A program made the translations under genes and the position numbers. The notes beneath the pieces were generated by a model. The model was not told the origin of the DNA. It was given only the letters and a program-made list of their open reading frames with translations, and searched no databases. A DNA stretch of 64,000 nucleotides from positions 1,865,501-1,929,500 of the forward strand of contig NZ_JAPHOT010000001.1 in the NCBI RefSeq assembly GCF_026191115.1, given 5' to 3'. Origin of the DNA: Legionella sp. PATHC035. Lineage in GTDB: Bacteria > Pseudomonadota > Gammaproteobacteria > Legionellales > Legionellaceae. Positions 55,534-64,000 of this stretch are shown here, one piece after another (the first letter of the stretch is position 1; every line of letters begins with the position of its first letter).

Positions 55534-56011
55534 GCAAATATAATACTTAGTAAATAAGTGTATGATTTAACAAGAACTCTAAAAACTCCTGTTGCGGAAA
55601 CGGTGAAATCAAGCTTTTGGCGGCTACCGCTGCTCATTTAATATGCTTCTATCTAGGGTAAAAAAACACAGTTGACTTTTTTTGAACATTCTGGTTTACT
55701 CATTTTGACTCAACTTACTCAATGTTGAATCAAGAAGTAAAAAGGAAGGATACAATTGCTTAGAATAATGCTATTGGAGAGCTAAACATCTTGTTGCATG
55801 TTCAAAAAAATTATCAATAAAAACAAAAATCAAGAGTGCTATTTAGATTATGGAAATTCAATCGTATACCACTCAAAGCTGTTGTGTGCTTATGGAATTT
55901 GACCTTACTTTATTCTATCTGGAAGTGAACTCTTAATAAAAACTGCGCCAGCGTGTTTTAAAAGCAGAACACCAAAATAGAATGTAAGTACCAGAAATTA
56001 AGGATAGAAAA
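55534..56011. other. Long upstream region of the first PARG-like gene
   Basis: 478 bases, AT-rich. A possible promoter (TTGACT at 55672-55677, TTTACT at 55695-55700, spacing 17) lies some 310 bases upstream of the gene. A 28-codon frame at about 55850 is not convincing. The last 20 bases, GTACCAGAAATTAAGGAT, recur upstream of the second copy (GTACCCGAAATTAAGGAT near 61531). Confidence 0.4.
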
Positions 56012-57100
56012 ATGATGGCGAGGTTTGCTCTATTTAGACCCACATCTTCGAAAGCTCCCTCTGCAATTCGAGATGTATATGCCGCTCATAAACCCCATAT
56101 CCTCACCGGCTCTTATACCGGTAGTAGATGGCGTCATAGAAGCATGGGAAAAACATTGGATACCATCGAGGATTCCAATAAACTCCAGGAACTCCACAAA
56201 CAGGCTCAATTCAATTTAGCTCAATGGGCACGAAATAAATTAGCGTCACCCAAATCGGTTGAAGTAATCCATAAAGATTGGGGGCTGGCAACACTTGAAG
56301 CCACCAGGAAGCATGGTAAACCGTATTCTGTACTCAATATGGCCAGTCCAGTATTCCCAGGGGGGGCTTCCCTGGAAGGCGGAAGTGCCCAAGAAGAAAA
56401 TATGTGGCATCGGAGTACCTGTGCTCAATCCTTACTGGATAAAATAATATACGTCGATAAAGACACGATGACTTTTCGCTACCATGATACCGCCAGCAAA
56501 TTGTTAGAAGCCAAGATTAAAATGACTGATGAAGAACGTGAAGTCCTAAAAAAACAAGTAGGGAAAACGGATTCCTCAGGACATAAAGTACTCTTTAGCC
56601 GAATACCTAGGATATGTTTCAGGGGGCCAGAAATAACTCTTCCTACTGATTCGAGTGATTTTACATCAGCAACTCGGGTTGCAGACAGCGACCTGAGTTA
56701 TTCTTTTCTGCAGCCATCAGAGATCTTCCCATTTTTCGAATTAAGATCAGCAGCCCCTGAATTTGCCATCGAACCTCACGCGCTTACGCAAGAAGCCCGC
56801 GCACAATATGCAGCGGATTTGCGAAGACGCATCGCAGCCCAATTAGATACTTTAATTATTGAAGGGCAACCGAATGCAATTTTGGGTGCTTGGGGTTGTG
56901 GCGCATTTAAAAATGACCCTTCTATGGTGGCAAAGATTTATGGGGAAGAAATTGAAAAACGTGCCCATTTCTTCAACCATATTGTATTCCCTATAATTAA
57001 CACGGGGTCGCATAATAATTTTGCCATATTTGAGCAACATCTAAATGGCATGAAACTTGGAGAGACTCATTCTGCAGTATCGACTTTGAAATTAGACTAA
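56012..57100 (+). CDS. Microbial PARG-type ADP-ribose glycohydrolase, copy 1
   Basis: 362 residues. The core motif VLNMASPVFPGGASLEGGSAQEENM contains the PARG pattern GG(G)-x(6-8)-QEE at 117-129, with E128/E129 as catalytic glutamates; the third Gly is Ala. The C-terminal GAWGCGAFKNDP (292-303) is the second signature of the TIGR02452/DUF2263 macrodomain-like family. Such enzymes remove poly- or mono-ADP-ribose. The N-terminal 75 residues are an extra basic/helical part. AAGGAT is six bases from the ATG. A close paralogue is at 61555. Possibly a secreted effector, as with L. pneumophila macrodomain hydrolases. Confidence 0.82.
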   Translation: MMARFALFRPTSSKAPSAIRDVYAAHKPHILTGSYTGSRWRHRSMGKTLDTIEDSNKLQELHKQAQFNLAQWARNKLASPKSVEVIHKDWGLATLEATRKHGKPYSVLNMASPVFPGGASLEGGSAQEENMWHRSTCAQSLLDKIIYVDKDTMTFRYHDTASKLLEAKIKMTDEEREVLKKQVGKTDSSGHKVLFSRIPRICFRGPEITLPTDSSDFTSATRVADSDLSYSFLQPSEIFPFFELRSAAPEFAIEPHALTQEARAQYAADLRRRIAAQLDTLIIEGQPNAILGAWGCGAFKNDPSMVAKIYGEEIEKRAHFFNHIVFPIINTGSHNNFAIFEQHLNGMKLGETHSAVSTLKLD

Positions 57101-57372
57101 ATGCCAGGTGTATCGTTTGATGCATTGCTCCAGCTGAGCCCCAAAAAACTTGGGGCTAAACCGGCTCAGCGTTCATGCTGGCTTGTGGAATCAATGCCCA
57201 ACCCGCGACAGTGACTTACCCTAAACAAAAACGAAACCAAAAATAAAATAATTAGCCAAGATGCGCAAAATAACCCATAAGCGTCAAAATTTAATGATTT
57301 TGAAAAAAATAATTGCATTTTAATTAAGATTTATATTAACCTGATAGGGACTCATAGGAAAAGGAGATCACC

Positions 57373-57732
57373 ATGGGTAAAAAAGCCACAAATGTTCCGC
57401 ATGTAAATGGAAATAATAAAAGAAAACAACCTGATGCTCATCAAAAATCACCACTTTTCTTTAATCAAAAACAAAGAGCCCCATTATCAACCTCACAGAA
57501 AACTCAAACCCCACAAGAAGTTCAACCGCCCATTCAAGAGATAAGCTTACAGACTCCTACTGACTTTTTATTAGCTGCAATTTTACAGGAATTAAAAGTG
57601 CAAAATATGATTGAACTTAGCAAATTAAAAGCGCAACAACAACAAGAGGAATCGGAGAGAGAAGCTGCTGAAAAAATGCAAGAACAAGAGAGTGCCCGGT
57701 TCGAAGAAATCCGCAATTCAATGTATGTTTGA
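57373..57732 (+). CDS. Small Gln/Glu-rich protein, unknown function
   Basis: 119 residues, starting at an ATG with GGAG upstream. The first 60 residues are basic and Pro/Gln-rich (NNKRKQPDAHQKSPLFFNQK), the rest is a charged helix (KLKAQQQQEESEREAAEKMQ). Low complexity; no family recognised. It lies between the first PARG-like gene and the acyl-AMP ligase gene and is closed by the hairpin at 57764. Tail composition is compatible with type IV secretion, but this is weak. Confidence 0.5.
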   Translation: MGKKATNVPHVNGNNKRKQPDAHQKSPLFFNQKQRAPLSTSQKTQTPQEVQPPIQEISLQTPTDFLLAAILQELKVQNMIELSKLKAQQQQEESEREAAEKMQEQESARFEEIRNSMYV

Positions 57733-57763
57733 TTTAAATCGCTATGCTCTCTCTCTTATCAAT

Positions 57764-57789
57764 GTAGGCCAGTTTTAATCCTGGCCTAC
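57764..57789. terminator. Hairpin behind the small Gln-rich gene
   Basis: GTAGGCCAG (57764-57772) and CTGGCCTAC (57781-57789) form a perfect 9-bp stem with an 8-base loop. No T run follows directly, but it is placed 31 bases after the stop and is built like the hairpin at 8860. Confidence 0.45.
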
Positions 57790-57920
57790 GTCGATTCATA
57801 AAAAAGTCTGTTCATTTCTTGAGCAATCAAAAAAAACGACTAAACTCATAAAATATGAGCAAACTAAGATACCGATACTTTGTATTGTAATTTGTATTTG
57901 AAAACTATTTGGCTATTCGG

Positions 57921-59747
57921 ATGAACTCAAAGAAAAAAATTGAAAGTATGGTTGAGCTGTTCACAGACCGCTGTCTTATGAACCCATCAGCTCCATTGTA
58001 TTACTTCTCTTCGACTGGATTGTTCGAAAACAGTGAATTACTCACCTACGGCGAACTGCAACAAAAAATCCACTCCTTAGCGGCATTAATTCAACAATAC
58101 GTCAAACCAGGAGACCGCGCCTTGTTGATTTTTTCACCAGGAATGGATTATATAGTGACTTTTTGGGCGTGCTTTTTTGCGGGAGTACTTGCTGTACCTG
58201 CTTATCCCCCTTTCGATAAAAGTACTGTTGAAAAATTACAGGCAATTATTAATAACTCGCAGCCCGCTATTATTTTATCAAATACAGAAATCATACAAAA
58301 AATAAAAAAGCTGGGATTCATAAAAAATCTTGCCTCCATCCCCTTAATTCAGAAATTTGTTACTAAATTCTCAACCCAAGTGAATCATTTAATGGAATGG
58401 GATTTTCACCATTTTCGCTGGCTGGATATCAATAAAGCATCAGTGGATATGGCAAATTTATATAAGCCTGTATTACTTAAAAGCTCAGATGTGTGCTACT
58501 TGCAATATACATCGGGCTCAACGGCCATGCCTAAGGGCGTCATCGTACGACATGGAAACCTGTTGGATAACTTGAGCTTAGTCTATGAAACTATCGGTAA
58601 AACCAGCAATGAACGTATGGTTTCCTGGCTGCCTCCCTATCATGATATGGGACTGATAGGTAATTTGTTATTCCCAGTATATGCAGACTTTCGCATTTTT
58701 ATGATGTCTCCCATTACATTCCTTAGGCATCCCTATCTATGGCTCAAGGCAATTTCTGATTTTGAGGCACATATCAGTGGTGGACCCAATTTTGCGTATG
58801 AACTTTGTGAAAAAAGAATTGATGAACAGATAATTGGAAACAACTTGCAATTACATTCATGGCGAGTCGCATACAATGGAGCGGAATACATTCACCATAG
58901 AACTTTAACTAATTTCCATAACAAATTTAGTAAATACGGCTTCCAAAAAAAATCATTTTATCCAATTTACGGTTTGGCAGAATCCACTGTATTTGTCAGT
59001 GGTCACAAAAATGGGAATGACCAGCCGCAACTATTAAGTGTAGATGTCGAGTCTTTACATCAAAATAAAGTAGTATTAACGGATCCTGTTGAAAATAATA
59101 GGCATGCTGTTTTAGTGGGATGTGGTAAACCGATGGTGCCTATAATGATCGCCTCTAAAGCCCCTTTTAGAAAGTGTGCAGAAGGCGAAATCGGAGAAAT
59201 TTGGTTGCGTGGGCCTAGTGTTACCACTGGCTATTGGGAAAACGATGAGGCGACTAGGGATACATTTCATGCTGATTTAGAACATTCGGATGCCATGAAA
59301 TATCTTAGAACTGGAGATTTGGGATTTTTATATAATGATAATTTATACATCACCGGAAGAATAAAAGAGCTCATCATAATCAACGGAAAAAATCATTATC
59401 CTTATGATATTGAACTATTTCTTGCTACATCCGATTCTCGTTTAAGAACAGGCTGTATTGCAGCATTTTCAATAAATGTCAGTGATTCCGAACAACTCGC
59501 ACTGGTTGCCGAAGTGAAGCAACTTTATTCCGACCAAGAGCTTGAAGACATTGTAAATAAAATAAAAGCAAACATTAGTTCTAGTTTTGGCCTAACCCCT
59601 CACTTCATTGCGTTGTTACCCCCCAAGAAAATTCCTAAGACTACGAGTGGCAAGCTAAGAAGAAACATCATTAAAAAATTAGTGGCTGACAATGAACTCA
59701 ATGCTTTTTATGTTTGGCAATCTGAAAGTGGGAACGATGATGAGTAA
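57921..59747 (+). CDS. Fatty acyl-AMP ligase (FAAL type)
   Basis: 608 residues from the ATG at 57921 (a TTG four codons earlier is possible; neither has a strong ribosome site). ANL-superfamily motifs: YLQYTSGSTAMPKGVIVRHG (A3), SWLPPYHDMGLIGNLL, YGLAESTVFVSG (A5), YLRTGDLGFLYNDNLYITGR (A7/A8) and IPKTTSGKLRR (A10). HDMGLIG and the ITGRIKELIIINGKNHYPYDIE block are typical of fatty acyl-AMP ligases, which activate an acid and hand it to an ACP without CoA. The partner ACP is the N-terminal domain of the next protein, whose start overlaps this stop. Confidence 0.9.
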   Translation: MNSKKKIESMVELFTDRCLMNPSAPLYYFSSTGLFENSELLTYGELQQKIHSLAALIQQYVKPGDRALLIFSPGMDYIVTFWACFFAGVLAVPAYPPFDKSTVEKLQAIINNSQPAIILSNTEIIQKIKKLGFIKNLASIPLIQKFVTKFSTQVNHLMEWDFHHFRWLDINKASVDMANLYKPVLLKSSDVCYLQYTSGSTAMPKGVIVRHGNLLDNLSLVYETIGKTSNERMVSWLPPYHDMGLIGNLLFPVYADFRIFMMSPITFLRHPYLWLKAISDFEAHISGGPNFAYELCEKRIDEQIIGNNLQLHSWRVAYNGAEYIHHRTLTNFHNKFSKYGFQKKSFYPIYGLAESTVFVSGHKNGNDQPQLLSVDVESLHQNKVVLTDPVENNRHAVLVGCGKPMVPIMIASKAPFRKCAEGEIGEIWLRGPSVTTGYWENDEATRDTFHADLEHSDAMKYLRTGDLGFLYNDNLYITGRIKELIIINGKNHYPYDIELFLATSDSRLRTGCIAAFSINVSDSEQLALVAEVKQLYSDQELEDIVNKIKANISSSFGLTPHFIALLPPKKIPKTTSGKLRRNIIKKLVADNELNAFYVWQSESGNDDE

Positions 59748-61257
59748 AGATCAGTTAAGTATTCGTGAGATTGAGGATTATTTACAAAGAAATGTAGCAA
59801 CCATTCTAAACCAGCCTCAGGAGAATATTGATATAAGCGCTCCATTAACACGTTTTGGTTTTGATTCTTTACATATTCAACACTTCATTGCAAATATTGA
59901 AGATGACTTTCAGATGCCCATTGATAATGAGTTAATCATTAATTTCGAGAATATCCAAGAGCTTGCGAGCTATCTATTGGAGTGTATTAAGGAACAGCAA
60001 TTAAAGCCTGATCTAAGTAAGCGGCATGGTTTTTCAGAAACGCAACAAAAGAAAATAGAAACAACTGAAGCAAATTATACTGAATTTAAAACATATCCTC
60101 CGTACCTTCATCTAAAAAACATGCAAGCGCAGTTAGGGGATAATATTTTTTTTGATGCCCAACAAGGAATCTCTGAAAATACCTGCATCATCAATGGAAA
60201 AGAATACATTAATTTTACCTCTTATAATTACCTAGGCTTGGCTTCTCATCCAGAGATTATCTCCGCAAGTTGTGATGCAATCAGAAAATATGGAACCTCT
60301 GTTTCTGCAAGTCGACTCGTATCAGGACAAAAGATAATTCATCAGGAGCTAGAGAATGAATTAGCAAAACTGCTCGGTGTTGAAGATGCACTAGTTTTTA
60401 CGAGCGGCCATGCTACCAACGTGATGACTATTGCCCATCTCTATGGACCTGATGACTTGATTTTACATGATGAGCTTGCCCATAACAGTCTGGTACTCGG
60501 TGCGGTTTATTCTAAAGCCACCCGCATTGCGTTCCCTCACAACGATTGGCAGGCGGTTGATACTATTTTAACTAAAGATCGAGGTTTTTATAAAAGGGTA
60601 TTAATTGTTATTGAGGGTATTTACAGTATGGATGGTGATATCGCCCCGCTTCATCATTTTATACAGGTAAAAAACCGCCATGCTGCTTGGCTGATGATAG
60701 ACGAGGCTCATTCCATGGGCGTTCTTGGGAAAAACGGTAGAGGTATTTCTGAGCACTATGGCATTAATCCCAAGGATGTAGAAATATGGATGGGAACTTT
60801 AAGCAAAGCTTTTGCAAGCTGCGGTGGATATATAGCCGGGACCAAGGAACTGATAGAGTACTTAAAATATACCTGTCCAGGATTTGTATTTTCAGTAGGG
60901 CTGCCCCCCGCAAATACAGCCGCTGCGTTATCATCTATAAGAACGATGGCAAAAGAGCCTGAACGAATTAACCGGCTAAATGATTTAAGCCGATTAGCGC
61001 GAAAAACCGCCTTGGACTATGGATTTAATATAGGATTAAATGAGCATACCCCCATTTTACCCATTATTTTGGGTGACTCACAAAAATGCATCCAGACCTC
61101 AAGGCAATGTTTTAACCGTGGAGTAAATGTGAAGCCGATTATTTATCCCGCAGTTCCTGAAAATTCCGCTCGCTTACGCTTTTTTATCACTGCGACACAT
61201 ACACCAGAGCAAATTCTCAAATCGTTTGCAATTTTATCTGAGTCAATTCGTGCTTAA
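59740..61257 (+). CDS. ACP fused to serine-palmitoyltransferase-like alpha-oxoamine synthase
   Basis: 505 residues (ATG at 59740, GGGA about six bases upstream; 59737 is equally possible). Residues 1-85 are an acyl carrier domain with S43 in FGFDSLHIQ for phosphopantetheine. Residues about 115-505 are a class II PLP enzyme: FTSYNYLGLASHP, DELAHNSLVLG, DEAHSMGVLGKNGRGISEHYG, and K356 in GTLSKAFASCGGY as PLP lysine. This is the alpha-oxoamine synthase family (KBL, SPT, AONS). It should condense an ACP-bound acyl chain with an amino acid, giving an alpha-aminoketone or a 3-ketosphinganine-like product. The chain is supplied by the acyl-AMP ligase upstream (eight-base overlap). Confidence 0.88.
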   Translation: MSKDQLSIREIEDYLQRNVATILNQPQENIDISAPLTRFGFDSLHIQHFIANIEDDFQMPIDNELIINFENIQELASYLLECIKEQQLKPDLSKRHGFSETQQKKIETTEANYTEFKTYPPYLHLKNMQAQLGDNIFFDAQQGISENTCIINGKEYINFTSYNYLGLASHPEIISASCDAIRKYGTSVSASRLVSGQKIIHQELENELAKLLGVEDALVFTSGHATNVMTIAHLYGPDDLILHDELAHNSLVLGAVYSKATRIAFPHNDWQAVDTILTKDRGFYKRVLIVIEGIYSMDGDIAPLHHFIQVKNRHAAWLMIDEAHSMGVLGKNGRGISEHYGINPKDVEIWMGTLSKAFASCGGYIAGTKELIEYLKYTCPGFVFSVGLPPANTAAALSSIRTMAKEPERINRLNDLSRLARKTALDYGFNIGLNEHTPILPIILGDSQKCIQTSRQCFNRGVNVKPIIYPAVPENSARLRFFITATHTPEQILKSFAILSESIRA

Positions 61258-61554
61258 AGAGGGTTAACCAATTTTGGCAGCAATTTCCCGATTACGGATG
61301 ATGCAAGTGGAGCTAACCTGGCCGACGTGTGATTCGCGGTTATCGATCAGTTAAACCAGTTAGCGGAAGTTTTAGAAGACTTACTGCATTTTAAACGTCT
61401 TTCTCAAAGCATGAGCGCTCAAGCAATCCGTTCATCTGTCTGTATTCTATACTTAAAAAGGATATCTCATGGTAAAAAACCATCTGCATTTAAGTTTTTA
61501 AAAAGAGAGCCAACCAAGCAAAAAAAATGAGTACCCGAAATTAAGGATTGTAAC
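61258..61554. other. Intergenic region with a possible gene relic
   Basis: 297 bases. From 61333 to 61530 a 65-codon frame (containing DQLNQLAEVLEDLLHFKRLS) looks protein-like but opens after a stop and has no start or ribosome site; perhaps a relic. GTACCCGAAATTAAGGAT just before the second PARG-like gene is shared with the first copy. Confidence 0.35.
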
Positions 61555-62631
61555 ATGCTATCAAGAACGCTGTTTAGAAGAATACCCAAAGCCCCAGCTC
61601 TAATCAAAGAGGTGCATGCCGCACACGCACCCAGCCTGGTCCGCGGCAGCCTAACTGGGGAAAGATGGCGGCATAAAAGTATGGGCAAAACATTAGAGTG
61701 CATCATTGATAAGGAAAAACTCAAAGAACTACATACACAAGCACAATTTAACTTAAGTCAATGGGAACAAAAAAAAGTATCTCCTCCCAAATCAGTTGAA
61801 GTCGTTCCTAAAGATTGGGGGCTTGCAACACTTGAAGTGACCAAAAGACATGGCGTCGCTTATTCTGTACTGAATATGGCTAATCCTGAGTTCCCTGGAG
61901 GGGCTGCTTTGGAAGGTGGCAGTGCTCAAGAAGAAAATATGTGGCATCGAAGCACCTGTGCTCAATCCTTACTGGACAAAATAATTTATCTAGATAAAGA
62001 GACTATGATGTTTCGCTACACTAATACGGCAAAAAAATTATTAGAAGCCAAGATCAAAATGACGGATAAAGAATATGAAGTCTTAAAGCAACACAACAGC
62101 CATGCAGATGTTGTAGCCTATAAAGTATTATTTGATCGCCAGCTCAGAATATGTTTCAGAGGGCCAGAAGTAGTCCCCGTAACCTCTGGTTTTGATGACG
62201 AAGGGGCCAGTAAACTCGCTGCAGACAGCGGCCTGAGTTATTCCTTTCTTCATCCCGCCTCGATTTTCCCCTTTTATGAATTAAGATCAGCAGCTCCAGA
62301 ATTTTCCATTGAACCACACGACTTGGCTCCCAAGGCTTTGCAACAATACACCACTGACTTGAGGAGACGCATTGCGGCCCAATTAGACACATTAATCATT
62401 GAAAACAAAAAACACGTGATTTTAGGAGCCTGGGGTTGTGGGGCATTTAAAAATGATCCATCAGTAGTGGCCCAAATATACGCCGAGGAAATTGAAAAAC
62501 GTGCCCATTTTTTCGACCATATCGTGTTTCCTATCATTAACACCGGTCCACATGATAATTATACCGTATTTGACCAATGCCTCACAGGCATGAAACTTGG
62601 AGAGATGCATTCGCCCCTCGTGAAACTTTGA
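61555..62631 (+). CDS. Microbial PARG-type ADP-ribose glycohydrolase, copy 2
   Basis: 358 residues. The same motifs as copy 1: VLNMANPEFPGGAALEGGSAQEENM with QEE, and GAWGCGAFKNDP near the end. Most differences lie in the N-terminal 75 residues and in the segment after MTDKEYEVLK; copy 2 has extra residues around EVVPVTSGFDDEG. Start context (AAGGAT, six bases) is also conserved. The two copies are clearly paralogous, and the lipid cassette lies between them. Two enzymes may differ in target or timing. Confidence 0.82.
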   Translation: MLSRTLFRRIPKAPALIKEVHAAHAPSLVRGSLTGERWRHKSMGKTLECIIDKEKLKELHTQAQFNLSQWEQKKVSPPKSVEVVPKDWGLATLEVTKRHGVAYSVLNMANPEFPGGAALEGGSAQEENMWHRSTCAQSLLDKIIYLDKETMMFRYTNTAKKLLEAKIKMTDKEYEVLKQHNSHADVVAYKVLFDRQLRICFRGPEVVPVTSGFDDEGASKLAADSGLSYSFLHPASIFPFYELRSAAPEFSIEPHDLAPKALQQYTTDLRRRIAAQLDTLIIENKKHVILGAWGCGAFKNDPSVVAQIYAEEIEKRAHFFDHIVFPIINTGPHDNYTVFDQCLTGMKLGEMHSPLVKL

Positions 62632-62792
62632 GATTGCAAAAATCAGCTTATTTTGCTGCTGCTCAAACGATACAGATTAGCCCCTCACATCTAATGGTTA
62701 ATAATTTGCTCAAATGAACAAAAAAGATTGTAGAAGATTGCTAAAGACATTATATTGGGCAATTCAAGGAACAAGCTGCCACTGTTTTAATC

Positions 62793-64000
62793 ATGCCCTA
62801 TTCTGAATTAAACGAAATTTGTTTGGAATCAAAAACGATAATACTCGGTCATCATAAAGCACATATTGGTGGCACCACCATGCCCTGGAGTGCGCTCAAT
62901 GAACGCGATGCAACCGGAGCGGACATTCTCCCCAAAAAAATTGCCGATTCGGTCCTCTTTGCACATTTTGTATCGGATACTGCTCGTAGTGAAGCGTATC
63001 AAGAATCCCATTGGAAGATTCATCTAAGCATTCATCCTTATGACCTTGCAAAGGCATGGGATATTATTTGCCCTATACTACTCGCGCGACAAGTTCCCTG
63101 TTTTAAAACAACTCGATTAGCGCCCGCGCAAATTATGCTGGAAGAGATGAAAAAAGTTAGCGAAGACTTTTTAAGTCAACGTAACCTGACGCTAGACGAT
63201 AAAAATCAAGCGATTCAGGATATAGTACGGGTACTCCATGGGATGCAAATTACCATTTACATCGAAGAAGACAAGGAACAAGACTACAACAATCTTTTGG
63301 AGCAGATTGAACCATTGCTTTATAAAGCGGGAATTCGTCCTGGTGTCATTGATAGGAGTGACCGTGCAATAGGAATATACAGCTCTATCCGTCATATTGG
63401 CCCGGGCTACACCACTCACGAAAAAGCTGCTAGATATAAGTCCGTTGAAGTCACAGATCCCTTCAAACCCATCAAAACTAAATGGCATGATGTCCAAATA
63501 AAGTGGCACGGTTTAGATTACCCAAGACACCTTGCGAAAGTCAAAATGACATTGCAACAGGTTGTGGATGGAAAAAGCAAATATGAGCAAGGCATCATTA
63601 CCAAACGTGAATTTTTGCAAATTTGTGCGGTCGCAACTGAATTTTTCGCACGTTGGCGTCATTTACTTTCGAAAGCTCCTGACAAAACCACTTTATCCAG
63701 TAAAAATTGGGCTTCCTTCAATCACTTCAAAACATGGGTTGATGACAGTTATCAGTTGATGCCTCTACTTCGCGAGAATAACATCAAAAAAATTAAAGAT
63801 GCAGAAAATATTCTCTTGCAGACATCACAAATTCATGAGGTAAAGGAGGAGCCATTAAGAAAACTTAAAAGACAAAATGCACGAATTGGTTTTATACAAC
63901 CGAAAATATCCCAAGCAAATCCCGATCCTGGACGCATGACGCTCCCGCCAAGAGATACAAAACACCATGAAAGTACGACAGGAATTTTGACCCAGTTGTA
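62793..64000 (+). CDS. OspF/SpvC-like phosphothreonine lyase domain protein, partial
   Basis: 402 residues are visible from the ATG at 62793; the frame runs off the end of the window. Residues 70-200 can be laid on the SpvC/OspF/HopAI1 lyase fold with every catalytic residue kept: K75 and H77 in HWKIHLSIHPYDLAKAW (SpvC K104, H106), K105 in CFKTTR (K136), R146 in DIVRVLHGMQ (R148), and Y156 in QITIYIEED (Y158). These enzymes irreversibly remove phosphate from MAP-kinase threonines by beta-elimination. The downstream half (200-402) is charged and helical and not recognised. No ribosome site is obvious. I made the comparison from memory, so an alignment is needed. Confidence 0.62.
   Translation, partial: MPYSELNEICLESKTIILGHHKAHIGGTTMPWSALNERDATGADILPKKIADSVLFAHFVSDTARSEAYQESHWKIHLSIHPYDLAKAWDIICPILLARQVPCFKTTRLAPAQIMLEEMKKVSEDFLSQRNLTLDDKNQAIQDIVRVLHGMQITIYIEEDKEQDYNNLLEQIEPLLYKAGIRPGVIDRSDRAIGIYSSIRHIGPGYTTHEKAARYKSVEVTDPFKPIKTKWHDVQIKWHGLDYPRHLAKVKMTLQQVVDGKSKYEQGIITKREFLQICAVATEFFARWRHLLSKAPDKTTLSSKNWASFNHFKTWVDDSYQLMPLLRENNIKKIKDAENILLQTSQIHEVKEEPLRKLKRQNARIGFIQPKISQANPDPGRMTLPPRDTKHHESTTGILTQL

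Noticed and set aside
61333-61530. 65-codon frame before the second PARG-like gene
   Set aside because: Lacks a start and ribosome site; too short and unrecognised to call a gene.
62829-63509. Antisense frames opposite the OspF-like gene
   Set aside because: The plus-strand frame from 62793 is open for more than 400 codons and carries the catalytic motifs; the antisense frames are shadows.

Overview
The window reads as a chromosomal segment of a Legionella species (Gammaproteobacteria, AT-rich). The evidence is the mix of ordinary gammaproteobacterial housekeeping blocks (ygfB-pepP-ubiH-ubiI next to zapA, lpxD-polA, rnr-rlmB-rpiA, uvrB, a tRNA-Asn) with many large orphan or eukaryotic-like proteins that end in glutamate-rich tails, as Dot/Icm effectors do. 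It also has a purine 5'-nucleotidase and a tandem GNAT protein beside a ketoacyl synthase, an arrangement that resembles the vipF region of L. pneumophila. I cannot name the species from sequence alone.

Layout. 1-5 kb: the 3' end of an FAD-linked oxidase, a secreted GH5 glycosidase, and small exported or effector-like proteins, one apparently frameshifted. 5-9.7 kb: HTH regulator, RMD1-family protein, VipF-like tandem acetyltransferase, FabF-like synthase, outer-membrane barrel. 9.9-10.5 kb: a broken Rab-like GTPase. 10.8-14.5 kb: lpxD and polA. 15-18.2 kb: a PAS histidine kinase with three stand-alone receiver proteins. 18.7-26 kb: phosphotransferase, 5'-nucleotidase, rpiA-rlmB-rnr block, exported protein, YaiI family. 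26-32.7 kb: solute-binding protein, DUF4254, a large membrane protein, and a three-gene zinc protease/transglutaminase-7TM/ATP-grasp operon. 33-34.7 kb: a protein with two SET-like modules and a basic KKRK stretch. 34.9-39.6 kb: ubiI-ubiH-pepP-ygfB, divergent from zapA, followed by a 6S-like RNA candidate. 39.9-48.5 kb: glutamate synthase-like protein, thioredoxin-like protein, an 800-residue repetitive coiled-coil protein, uvrB, aspC. 48.7-64 kb: an accessory block behind tRNA-Asn.

The accessory block is the most interesting part. It holds (i) a 611-residue protein with a complete R-S-E mono-ADP-ribosyltransferase signature; (ii) two diverged copies of a microbial PARG-type glycohydrolase; (iii) between those copies, a fatty acyl-AMP ligase and an ACP fused to a serine-palmitoyltransferase-like alpha-oxoamine synthase; (iv) a sphingomyelin-synthase-like membrane protein overlapping a glycosyltransferase; and (v) at the window edge, a protein that keeps all the catalytic residues of the OspF/SpvC phosphothreonine lyases. 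My working hypothesis is an effector island that combines writing and erasing of ADP-ribose with lipid synthesis or remodelling. Motif assignments come from reading the residues; the functional links between genes are inference from proximity.
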